From: Parabacteroides sp. PM6-13
GTDB lineage: Bacteria; Bacteroidota; Bacteroidia; Bacteroidales; Tannerellaceae
Assembly: GCF_029892605.1 (NCBI RefSeq)
Contig: NZ_JARXWF010000003.1
Span: forward strand, 186,001 to 250,000
Direction of reading: 5' to 3'
Length of the DNA stretch: 64,000 nt
Each line of letters starts with the position of its first letter. Position 1 is the stretch's first letter. The notes beneath the pieces are model-generated. The model was not told where the DNA came from. It made no database searches and was given only the letters and a program-made list of their open reading frames with translations. Shown piece by piece: positions 52,922 through 61,000 of this stretch. The position numbers and the translations under genes are program-made.

Positions 52922-54433
52922 TTAGGAATGGATTATGTAGGCTCTCCATCCCCATTGCTTTTTCTTTTTGTCGAAGGATTTGATGGCTTCACCTTCAACC
53001 AAGTCAGCATCTGAGAGAGTGTATTTCTCACATAAGTTTGCCATGATAAAGACATCTTCCACAAATCCGAACTTATTTGTTTTGGATATTCGAATCTTGC
53101 CCTTAAAGTGTTTTATATACTGCTTGTGGAGTATTTCATCTTCGCCCTTCGAAAGAGTTGCCAACTGACAGAAACCACTCTCTTCTCTCTTTTGAAATCG
53201 AACTCTCAGAATATCCCCAATAGCTACTTTTTTAAGAAATCGATCATACTTGAAAAAGCCATTCCTGCCATCAGAGGTAATAAAATTCAGCATTTTCTTA
53301 TCCGGATTCAGATGAGATACCATTACATTCTCTTCTGGAATGTCACGAAAAAGAATCGCTTCAGCTGTTGGTGCATACTCTTTGTATATGAATTTATTAT
53401 CTCGTTTTCTGCTTGCAGATCGATACCACTCGGAACGTTGATAGGAGAGTAAGCTGTCGGATATTTTCCAATTTTTCGATTTACGTACTTCTATTATTTT
53501 ATCAATCTCGGTTCGTGCCTCGTTCCACATTTTTCTCTCGATAAGCAAGGGCACTATCTGGGTTCTTAGATTAACAGTCATCTCATCGGGTGCAGGACAA
53601 AGCAGTCCTTTACAATAGCAAGCAAATTGTATGTCACCTTCCGAAGGAAAAGCCTCCGAGAGAATCTGCCAGACCCAAAAAGCATTTTGTTTCTTTTTTG
53701 CAAAAGGAAGTATGGCAGACAATACATTGTTTTGATCGCCCAATGCCAACAATAGTTTCGCTCTATAAAAAGAGGGATATTGATATTCGGGATGATTCTT
53801 TTCTAATTCCTCCATCTTTGACAAGAAAGCAGTTGCTCTCTCTTTGTTGAATGCTATTCCCCCCGATATATTCTGTCTTGGTAATAAAAGTTTCGCATAG
53901 CTGATATAGGCTTGTTCAACTAAGGCTATCATCGGTTTGCCATTTGGCATTTTCTCTTCTGCATAATCTTCGGGTCGAAAATTCTCAAAGCCCCACCAGT
54001 CGGCGAAAGTCAGATAATTGTCAGTATCTTTATATATTTTGTGAAACAGATTAAATAGAGAAGAATAGACTTGAGATGGTTTGGAAAAGTGAAATGCTTT
54101 TACGGCAACAAACAATTGTTCCTTTTCCTCCGGTTGTAATTCTCTCTCTTTCATCAAAGCAAAGCCCATTTTTACCATCAGCCAACCGATGTTGTCAAAA
54201 AGCAATTTCTCGTCTTCAGGCAGCTGTAATTCGGCTAATGCCTGCAAGTTTTCGCAAAAAGCCTGCAAGGTAGCTGTTGCACAATTTGATTTGGCGTATT
54301 CATAATAGACCCAACTGAGATTTCGCTTTGTCCAAATGTTGTCGGGTTCTTGTCTATACTCAGCAAGAGCAAGTTCAAGCGCTTTTTCCAATTGCCCTGA
54401 TTGTCGTAATTCTTTGATCTCTTTTCCCGGCAT
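52922..54433 (-). CDS. TPR protein with C-terminal cold-shock/OB-like domains, partner of a RecD-like helicase
   Basis: A 503-residue protein. Residues 1-340 are helical with TPR-like pairs (SGQLEKALELALAEYRQEPDNIWTKRNLSW is the first). Residues about 370-425 form one OB-like domain (KMLNFITSDGRNGFFKYDRFLK...IGDILRVRFQKRE). Residues 440-503 form a second, more like a cold-shock domain (GKIRISKTNKFGFVEDVFI...KKQWGWRAYII). Such domains bind single-stranded nucleic acid. It starts four bases after the stop of the helicase gene, so the pair is translationally close. I do not know a characterised system with this composition. The function may be repair, RNA surveillance or defence; none is shown by the sequence. 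Confidence 0.75.
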   Translation of the reverse strand: MPGKEIKELRQSGQLEKALELALAEYRQEPDNIWTKRNLSWVYYEYAKSNCATATLQAFCENLQALAELQLPEDEKLLFDNIGWLMVKMGFALMKERELQPEEKEQLFVAVKAFHFSKPSQVYSSLFNLFHKIYKDTDNYLTFADWWGFENFRPEDYAEEKMPNGKPMIALVEQAYISYAKLLLPRQNISGGIAFNKERATAFLSKMEELEKNHPEYQYPSFYRAKLLLALGDQNNVLSAILPFAKKKQNAFWVWQILSEAFPSEGDIQFACYCKGLLCPAPDEMTVNLRTQIVPLLIERKMWNEARTEIDKIIEVRKSKNWKISDSLLSYQRSEWYRSASRKRDNKFIYKEYAPTAEAILFRDIPEENVMVSHLNPDKKMLNFITSDGRNGFFKYDRFLKKVAIGDILRVRFQKREESGFCQLATLSKGEDEILHKQYIKHFKGKIRISKTNKFGFVEDVFIMANLCEKYTLSDADLVEGEAIKSFDKKKKQWGWRAYIIHS

Positions 54434-54437
54434 AACT

Positions 54438-56528
54438 TTAGCACTTTAATAGTTCGATTAATTTTTGAAGTTTTATATCTTTCTCTCCTATATCTGATTT
54501 GGGATTCGCTATGGTAAAGCCTTTTTGGTTTTTATAATAAAACTGTATGTAAGAGAACTTTCCGCTTGTTCGAAAGAAATACATCACATAATAATTCGAA
54601 GGATATTCAATCACATTGGTGATTTGAACAGACAAGTCGGCACAGGCAGAGTCTATTTTCTGATAGAGCGAACGAAACAGATCTGTCGAAGGCTGATAGG
54701 ACAAAGGAATATATAAATGACAAGGTTCATTCAGTAGCTCTTTTAGCCTCTTTACATCATCCGTGTCATTTGCCAACACGACAACATCATTAAATATCCC
54801 CGACTTCTTATGGTATAAGTCTATCTGAATGTGTTTTGATTCATAAGAGAAAGTGTATCTTTCGTTATACTCGAACGATTCTATTGTGTGTATCTTAAAA
54901 GGAGTACCTTCCAGTTTTTCTAAGATTTCGCAATATTTCAAACGTTTAGCGATAGGGGTATTCTCGGCATGATAAGGCGTGGAATAAAAAGTAGAATCCT
55001 GATAATAGGCATCACTCACTGTTGAAGCAGTGAGTATAGGCGTAAACGACAAGCTTTGGAGACCATCAATATGAGGCAAATTAGCCCCTATTAGTTTATT
55101 TCTGGCTCTTGTTGTAGCAGTGTAACACCAACGCAAAGCATCATCGAAAAGAGCGGCTCTGCCAGCGTAATCCACATAAACCATATCCCACTCTCCCCCT
55201 TGTGCCTTGTGGCAGGTGATGGCATATCCATATTTCACTTTCAAGGCATTGATATAAGGATCTCTTTTTATTTTCTTTTTAAACTCGTCAGAACCTTCTT
55301 TAAAGGGTAATCGTCCGTTTTCTACAGTCTGTTTTTGTTCCTCGTTGAAGCGTATGCAGAAATCGATGTAAAGCGCTTTCATTTCATTCGTATCCAAATC
55401 TCGCACAGGGGAATCTATCAAAGAATCAATAATCTTACAACTGATTTCATTGTCATAATGGGGAAGCCTAATCTTAATATCCCTAAAGACAAGAGTTATT
55501 ATTATTCTCTCTTTACTGATTTTGTCGTAGACCGGAACCTTCCGAGTCTCTGTTTGTGTTGAGACATCGACTACTTTAGCCATATCTCCATTATACAACT
55601 CGATGTCGTAGGATGAATAATTGTTATTGTTTATCAAAACAATATCTCCGGGAACCACCTCTTCGTTTTGTGGAAATATTTTTTCTCTAACAGCTCTATT
55701 ATAGGTGGATGCCATAGCGTTTGAGTAGGTGATGACAACACCATTCCCTACTTCCGGTATCGGAAAATGCGACACGTAGTCCGTTGCAATTTGTTCGGGT
55801 AAAATTTCCGTTATTTGACCGCCGGGAGTGATGATGAATTTATTCCTCTCTGCGGAAGGTTTTTTCAGAATTTCACGAATAGCATTCGCCTGCTGTAATA
55901 TTTCACTTTGATCTTGTTGACGGAAAACTGTTTGTAGAAGAGCTGACTCAACCGCAATATTTTTTTCTAAAAAATAGTTTTCATCCAAGGCTCGTGAACT
56001 TGTATCTGTGACAGGAGGTAACTGGGCGTCATCTCCGATAAAGATTAGTTTTGATTCGTTGTTTGATAAATAGGCAAATTCAATCAAATCGGTTAATAAT
56101 TGACCAGATCCGAAAGTGAAGAGTTCATTTTTGGTCACGACATCTGAAATCATAGATGCTTCATCTACAATCACAATTTTACTATCAGATCGTGGAATCA
56201 ATGGATAGTAGTAATGAAATGTTTTTAGGGAAACGTCAGGATTCTCCACCTGTTTGGATTCCAGTCTGTCAAAATCATAGATTCCCCTATGTATCGTGGT
56301 TCCAAAACCGGTTTTGTCTCGGAGAATTTTTGCTGCACGCCCAGTGGGTGCGAATAGCTTAAATAGTTTTTTCTCTGCTTGCAAGAACTGGATGATTTCT
56401 CGGATCAATGTTGTCTTTCCCGATCCGGCTGCGCCTTTGAGAATAAAAACTTGCTGCTTCGAATCATTTAGGAATGACTTGATCCTGGATAAAGCTTCTT
56501 GCTGATCGGTTGTAAGAATAGGTTTCAT
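54438..56528 (-). CDS. RecD-like SF1B helicase with C-terminal extension
   Basis: A 696-residue superfamily 1 helicase. Walker A is FILKGAAGSGKTTLIRE near residue 35. FAPTGRAAKIL is motif Ia, IVIVDEASMIS motif II, FIGDDAQLPPV motif III, QTVFRQQDQSEI motif IV, GYAITCHKAQGGEWDMVYVD motif V and RWCYTATTRARNKL motif VI. The order fits RecD2/Pif1-like enzymes, which move 5' to 3'. Residues about 500-696 are an extra domain without recognisable motifs. No RecB or RecC is near. It is the first gene of a two-gene unit with the TPR-OB protein. AT content is higher than in the neighbouring aspS. Confidence 0.88.
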   Translation of the reverse strand: MKPILTTDQQEALSRIKSFLNDSKQQVFILKGAAGSGKTTLIREIIQFLQAEKKLFKLFAPTGRAAKILRDKTGFGTTIHRGIYDFDRLESKQVENPDVSLKTFHYYYPLIPRSDSKIVIVDEASMISDVVTKNELFTFGSGQLLTDLIEFAYLSNNESKLIFIGDDAQLPPVTDTSSRALDENYFLEKNIAVESALLQTVFRQQDQSEILQQANAIREILKKPSAERNKFIITPGGQITEILPEQIATDYVSHFPIPEVGNGVVITYSNAMASTYNRAVREKIFPQNEEVVPGDIVLINNNNYSSYDIELYNGDMAKVVDVSTQTETRKVPVYDKISKERIIITLVFRDIKIRLPHYDNEISCKIIDSLIDSPVRDLDTNEMKALYIDFCIRFNEEQKQTVENGRLPFKEGSDEFKKKIKRDPYINALKVKYGYAITCHKAQGGEWDMVYVDYAGRAALFDDALRWCYTATTRARNKLIGANLPHIDGLQSLSFTPILTASTVSDAYYQDSTFYSTPYHAENTPIAKRLKYCEILEKLEGTPFKIHTIESFEYNERYTFSYESKHIQIDLYHKKSGIFNDVVVLANDTDDVKRLKELLNEPCHLYIPLSYQPSTDLFRSLYQKIDSACADLSVQITNVIEYPSNYYVMYFFRTSGKFSYIQFYYKNQKGFTIANPKSDIGEKDIKLQKLIELLKC

Positions 56529-57043
56529 TGCTTCTTTTTATGTAGGAGCGGTATATCATCGGACCTCTCCAACTATTGATAGGCACAATATAAGCAAAAC
56601 TACACTTTAGCTTTGCGAAATGAGGTGTTAAAAAATATTTATATCGGGAGGTTCTCAGCGTTGAGCATTTATTCGTAACTACTCAGCCCCTCTCTGTCCA
56701 ACTACACATTTTGCAATGTTCCACAAAATTGTTCAAAGACGAAGGGCAATTTGTTGGCTGACCATGCTCAGCCAACTGGTCGAGCTTAGTCAGTCAATTG
56801 GTCGACAGTGCTCAGCCAACTGGTCGACCATGCTCGGCCAACAAATACTCCTGCGTGCTTAATTTGATGACAACGACATGACCTGGCTTTTTTCTAAAAT
56901 GTAGAATCGTAAATATTTTGTCGGTTGGGGAAATTTTCCTCAAAGTATTCTCATTAATAACTATTTAGGCGAATGAATAAAGGTTTACTTTGCATGTGTA
57001 TAAAATAACGATAAAACCGATTAAGACAAAAATAGAAAAAAGT
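56529..57043 (+). other. Intergenic region with four tandem 22-bp units
   Basis: About 515 bases without a gene, between the divergent helicase and DsbA-like genes. It contains the 22-bp tandem repeats at 56755-56842, a CTCAGCGTTGAGCA motif near 56654-56667, and a TTACTTTG box at 56985-56992 that may serve the DsbA-like gene. Confidence 0.6.
56755..56842. repeat. Four tandem 22-bp palindromic units
   Basis: Units at 56755, 56777, 56799 and 56821, each exactly 22 bases, follow the pattern TGGTCGAC...TCAGCCAAC. Units 1, 3 and 4 differ at only a few positions; unit 2 is more diverged. Each unit is nearly self-complementary (TTGGTCGA against TCGGCCAA). There are no spacers, so it is not a CRISPR array. 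Confidence 0.85.
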
Positions 57044-57580
57044 ATGAGTATTGATGTTATTGCCAACGACCATGTATTGGGTGACTTAAACGCTCCGGTA
57101 GTGTTGATTGAATATGCTGATTTCCAATGTCCTTATTGTAAGCGTGCTAGTAATGTGTTGCGCGAGGCAAAGAGAATCATGGGAGATCGTTTGACTATCG
57201 TATTCCGTCATTTCCCATTACAAAAGTTGCATGCGCATGCAGTGCACGCGGCTATTGCCTCTGAGACGGCTGGCGGACAAGGTAAATTTTGGGAAATGCA
57301 CGATGCTCTTTTCGAACACCAGGATCAGTTGGATGACAGTAGTCTGGTTGAGTATTCGCGTGAGATAGGATTGGATGTGAGACGTTTTGAAATGCGTTTT
57401 GGTGAAGATCCCTATTTTCATAAGGTAAACAGGGATTATGAGTCAGGGTTGCAGCATGGTGTGGACACGACCCCAACCTTTTTTCTGAATGGAAAGAAAT
57501 ATGAAGGCGACTGGATGTCTGATCGCTTTATTGACTATCTGCAGACATTGGCAGACGAGCGAGAACAGGTAGCTCAATAA
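57044..57580 (+). CDS. Cytosolic DsbA-family thioredoxin-fold protein
   Basis: A 178-residue protein of the DsbA/FrnE-like group. The redox motif is Cys29-Pro-Tyr-Cys32 in IEYADFQCPYCKRA. A helical insert holds FPLQKLHAHAVHAAIASETAGGQGKFWEMHDALFEHQ, and the cis-proline loop is DTTPTFFLNG. There is no signal peptide from ATG 57044 (MSIDVIANDHVLGD), so it should act in the cytoplasm. The frame is open back to 56990, but the added residues are basic and do not form a signal sequence. Partners are unknown. A good terminator follows. Confidence 0.88.
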   Translation: MSIDVIANDHVLGDLNAPVVLIEYADFQCPYCKRASNVLREAKRIMGDRLTIVFRHFPLQKLHAHAVHAAIASETAGGQGKFWEMHDALFEHQDQLDDSSLVEYSREIGLDVRRFEMRFGEDPYFHKVNRDYESGLQHGVDTTPTFFLNGKKYEGDWMSDRFIDYLQTLADEREQVAQ

Positions 57581-57613
57581 GAGTACACAAGTAAAACCTT
57601 ACTATACGTTCCC

Positions 57614-57649
57614 AAACCGGAAAATAGCCACAGGGCTATTTTTCGGTTT
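57614..57649. terminator. Terminator after the DsbA-like gene
   Basis: A 16-bp stem (57614-57629 with 57634-57649) with ACAG loop, then a T-run; A-rich on the other side. Confidence 0.85.
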
Positions 57650-57686
57650 TTTTATAGGGAAGTCGAAGTTATCAATCGGAGGAGGT

Positions 57687-58364
57687 TTATCGGATCACCT
57701 TCTTTAGTGCTTCTTGCACAAGGCGTTCCATAATTCGGTAAGCCTCCAGGTTAGGGTGTACCCCATCGGTTGCGTATTGGGTGGGCAGTCCGCCCTTTTC
57801 GTCTGTCAGGGAGGAGTAATAATCGACATACAATAATCCGTTTTGTTCGGCATAAGCCTTAATCATCTCATTTAGCTCGACGATCAACTTGGCCGGTTCT
57901 ATCTCCGGGCGCCACCCGAAACGGGTAGCCGGCAGGACGGAACACAATACGGGTGTTATTTGGTTGACTTTCGCTAATTCAACCATGGATATGATATTGC
58001 CTAAGATATGTTTGTGAGATATGTAGCCGTTGTTTTGCGCGATATCGTTTGTGCCGGCCAGGATGACTACTATTTGCGGATGTAGATCGATCACATCCGG
58101 ACGAAAACGTACCAGCATCTCAGAGGTGGTCTGTCCGCTGATGCCCCGTCCGGCATAGTTGTTCGCTGTGAAAAAGGCCGGGTCTTCCCGTACCCATCCT
58201 TCGGTAATGGAATTTCCCATAAATACTACTTGGGGTGAAACTGTCACCTCTTTATTGGCCTCCGCATAACGACTGAATTTTGCCCAGTCTTTCTGTTGCG
58301 CACTAAGCGACATGGTCATTCCGAAAAGGAGAGAAAGGCATAGGCATGTGGTAAGATTCTTCAT
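57687..58364 (-). CDS. Secreted SGNH/GDSL-type hydrolase
   Basis: A 225-residue esterase-like protein with a signal peptide (MKNLTTCLCLSLLFGMTMSLSAQ). The SGNH blocks are all present: block I VVFMGNSITEGW (nucleophile Ser), block II NYAGRGISGQTT (Gly), block III VVILAGTNDIAQ (Asn), and block V YATDGVHPNLEAY (Asp and His). It probably removes acyl groups from carbohydrates in the periplasm or at the surface; the substrate is unknown. It is monocistronic, convergent with the DsbA-like gene. Confidence 0.92.
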   Translation of the reverse strand: MKNLTTCLCLSLLFGMTMSLSAQQKDWAKFSRYAEANKEVTVSPQVVFMGNSITEGWVREDPAFFTANNYAGRGISGQTTSEMLVRFRPDVIDLHPQIVVILAGTNDIAQNNGYISHKHILGNIISMVELAKVNQITPVLCSVLPATRFGWRPEIEPAKLIVELNEMIKAYAEQNGLLYVDYYSSLTDEKGGLPTQYATDGVHPNLEAYRIMERLVQEALKKVIR

Positions 58365-58510
58365 ACTGGTTGTTTTTTTAATTTTAGATAGGATACAAAA
58401 CTAATGAATTTTACTTGCAAACTATCGCTACTCTTCTGTATACCTCTTTGCGAATGCGAACAATTATTTGATTTATTTGTTATGAATAAGTCTTATCCCG
58501 CTTTTTTTGA

Positions 58511-58518
58511 TAAATTTG
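58511..58518 (+). promoter_or_regulatory. TAnnTTTG box for the PAS histidine kinase
   Basis: TAAATTTG is a perfect -7 box about 94 bases before the ATG at 58612. A -33 TTG at the right distance is not seen. Confidence 0.5.
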
Positions 58519-58611
58519 CGGAGGTGTATAGACGATATGATATACGGTGTACGAGACCGTGTGTCAGATTAAACAAGTAAAAGAAGCAACGATACGAATA
58601 TTGCGCAGGTC

Positions 58612-60945
58612 ATGACAATTTTTATACAGGAACATCCGTTCTTTTCCTTGTTTTGTTTGCTCCTCATACTGCTGTTGGGGTATGTGGCTTATGTTTTTCG
58701 CAGATACCGGCGTCAACAAAGGGAAGATGCTCAAACGACTAACACTTGGATGAGTCAACTGCTACATTCCATCCCTGATACGGCTATTATCTACGATTCC
58801 GATCTGAAAATTATTAATATCCTCAATCCTTATAAAAATCGGCTTTTCGAGGGCGATGTATCACTGTATATTGGTGCGTCAATTTTTGATATGGCGCAGA
58901 TCAGTCCCGCTTTGCGTGATTCCGCTGATAAGATTACGGAATATGTTGTGAAGACGGCCGGTACGGGAGAAACGTTTCAGTTTGAATACGAAATGAAAAA
59001 TGAGACCGGGGTCTATTACTTCGAAGCGACTACCGTTCCGTTTGTAAATAACTACGTGATTTGTTTTACCCACGATGAAACCAAGCATATCGCCGCCCGT
59101 AAAGAGGTCAATCGCTTAAAAGATTTTTTTCAGTCGATTGTGGATAATCTGCCGGTTGGCTTGTTGGTGAAAGAGATTACCAATGAATTTCGCTTTGTAT
59201 TCTTTAACCATCACCTGCTCGATTTCTTTGGCGATAAGGTGGTTTTCGAATTGGGTAAGAACGAACTGGAGAGCAATGACCCACGTGCTGCAATTTATTA
59301 TGCAGAAGATGAGAAGGTCGTGGCTAATGGACAACCTGTCTCCTTTGAGCGTGTCTCTCTGAATGCAGAAACCGGATTGCCGGAGCGATGGGAGGTGACC
59401 ACCAAGAGCTGTTTTGCCAACTCCGACGGCAAAGAATACCTGATGGCGGTGACGGTGGAGACCACCGATATACAGAAACGGGAGTTTGAGTTGGGTAAAA
59501 CGAAAGATGCGTTGGCGTTAGCGCTCGAAGCAGGCAATGTCTCTGCCTGGTATTATGATTTTCCCAGTCGGCAATTCAAAACCCTTTATGGAACAACTCT
59601 TTCGAAAGACGGGAAGAGCCTGGAAGAGATACAGGCGCTGCTTCATCCTGATGATGTGGATAGCTACTCCAAGAAGATGAATGCCCTTCTGTCGGGGAAG
59701 GTAGAGAAGAGTAAGCATGTCTACCGCTTTATGACCCAAGAAGCCGGTTACCAATGGTACGAGGCCTATGTTATCAGCCAGAAAGCTGAAAAAGAGGGAG
59801 TGCCTCCGCGCGTGATCGGTACAGAGAAGAATATTACGGAAGAGATACTTCAGCAAAAAGAATTGATCGATGCCAAGTCGAAGCTCGAATTGTTGCTTAA
59901 CTCCTCCCAAATCATCCCCTGGGAATATGATCTTTTCGATGGGAAGATTACCTCAATCAATCCCCAGGCTTTTGAAGCCAAGGAGTATACATTCGAGGTT
60001 ATTCGTAACTTTATTCACCACGACGATCGTGTCCTGTTGGATAAAGCAATAGAGGCATTGATCAATGGCAAGGAGAAGATTGTTCATTTCGAAATACGTC
60101 TGACCGGTGAGGAAGAAGAGGGAGAGGGGGTACGCTGGTTTGCCTATACGGCTTCCGTTACCGAGCGTGATGCAAACGGCAATGTCTCTATGATTATGGG
60201 CGTTAGACGCGATATTACGAACATAAAGATGACCGACGAACTGATTGAATTACGCGAAAAAGCCGAACGTTCCAATCGTATGAAGAGTGCCTTCCTGGCT
60301 AATATGAGTCATGAAATACGCACTCCGCTCAATGCCATCGTTGGATTCTCTCAGTTGATGATGCAGGCTGATGACCGTCAGGAGCAGGAAAGCTATTATG
60401 AGATTATTGAGGCGAACAATGAGTTGCTGTTGCAACTCATCAGTGATATTCTCGATATATCTAAGATCGAAGCCAATGAATTGGACTTTATCTATTCCGG
60501 TTTTGAGGTGGCCTCGCTGTTTCATACCCTGGAAAAGGTTTATCGGGAAAAGGTCAAAGAGGGTGTCGAGCTCGTTACGTTGCTCCCCGATCGACTCTGT
60601 CTGATCTATTCGGACAAAAATCGCCTGACACAGGTTGTCTCCAACTTTCTTAGTAACGCTATTAAATTCACCACCCAGGGCTCCATTACGATGGGATTTA
60701 GCTATGTAGAAGGCGGTCTGCGTTTCTTTGTGAAGGATACCGGAAAGGGAATCGACAGCGAACATCAAAAACAGGTGTTCGACCGTTTCTCTAAATTCGA
60801 TTCCTTTATTCAAGGTAACGGACTGGGATTGTCTATCTGTCAGTCGATCGTGGAACACCTCGGTGGCGAGATCGGTGTTCATTCGCAATGGGGTGAAGGA
60901 TCCGAGTTCTGGTTTATGATCCCCTGTGATCCGGTGCTTCTCTGA
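58612..60945 (+). CDS. Multi-PAS sensor histidine kinase
   Basis: A 777-residue kinase with one membrane helix near the N-terminus (about 9-28, FFSLFCLLLILLLGYVAYVF) and no large periplasmic domain. Four PAS-like segments follow: LLHSIPDTAIIYDSD, FFQSIVDNLPVGLLVKEI, ALALEAGNVSAWYYDF and LELLLNSSQIIPWEYDL. The dimerisation domain has the phosphorylated His567 in NMSHEIRTPLNAIVGFSQ. The ATPase boxes are SDKNRLTQVVSNFLSNAIKF (N), KDTGKGID (G1) and GNGLGLSICQSIVEHLGG (G2). There is no receiver domain and no response regulator next to it, so its partner is unknown. It is convergent with the hybrid regulator. Confidence 0.93.
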   Translation: MTIFIQEHPFFSLFCLLLILLLGYVAYVFRRYRRQQREDAQTTNTWMSQLLHSIPDTAIIYDSDLKIINILNPYKNRLFEGDVSLYIGASIFDMAQISPALRDSADKITEYVVKTAGTGETFQFEYEMKNETGVYYFEATTVPFVNNYVICFTHDETKHIAARKEVNRLKDFFQSIVDNLPVGLLVKEITNEFRFVFFNHHLLDFFGDKVVFELGKNELESNDPRAAIYYAEDEKVVANGQPVSFERVSLNAETGLPERWEVTTKSCFANSDGKEYLMAVTVETTDIQKREFELGKTKDALALALEAGNVSAWYYDFPSRQFKTLYGTTLSKDGKSLEEIQALLHPDDVDSYSKKMNALLSGKVEKSKHVYRFMTQEAGYQWYEAYVISQKAEKEGVPPRVIGTEKNITEEILQQKELIDAKSKLELLLNSSQIIPWEYDLFDGKITSINPQAFEAKEYTFEVIRNFIHHDDRVLLDKAIEALINGKEKIVHFEIRLTGEEEEGEGVRWFAYTASVTERDANGNVSMIMGVRRDITNIKMTDELIELREKAERSNRMKSAFLANMSHEIRTPLNAIVGFSQLMMQADDRQEQESYYEIIEANNELLLQLISDILDISKIEANELDFIYSGFEVASLFHTLEKVYREKVKEGVELVTLLPDRLCLIYSDKNRLTQVVSNFLSNAIKFTTQGSITMGFSYVEGGLRFFVKDTGKGIDSEHQKQVFDRFSKFDSFIQGNGLGLSICQSIVEHLGGEIGVHSQWGEGSEFWFMIPCDPVLL

Positions 60946-61000
60946 AGCGTTTTGCCCGGATGTCACCTATAGAGAGTGTGACGCTTTCTTCCAACGATTT

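Noticed and set aside
56755..56842. CRISPR array
   Set aside because: Units are contiguous without spacers, only four copies, and no cas genes are near.
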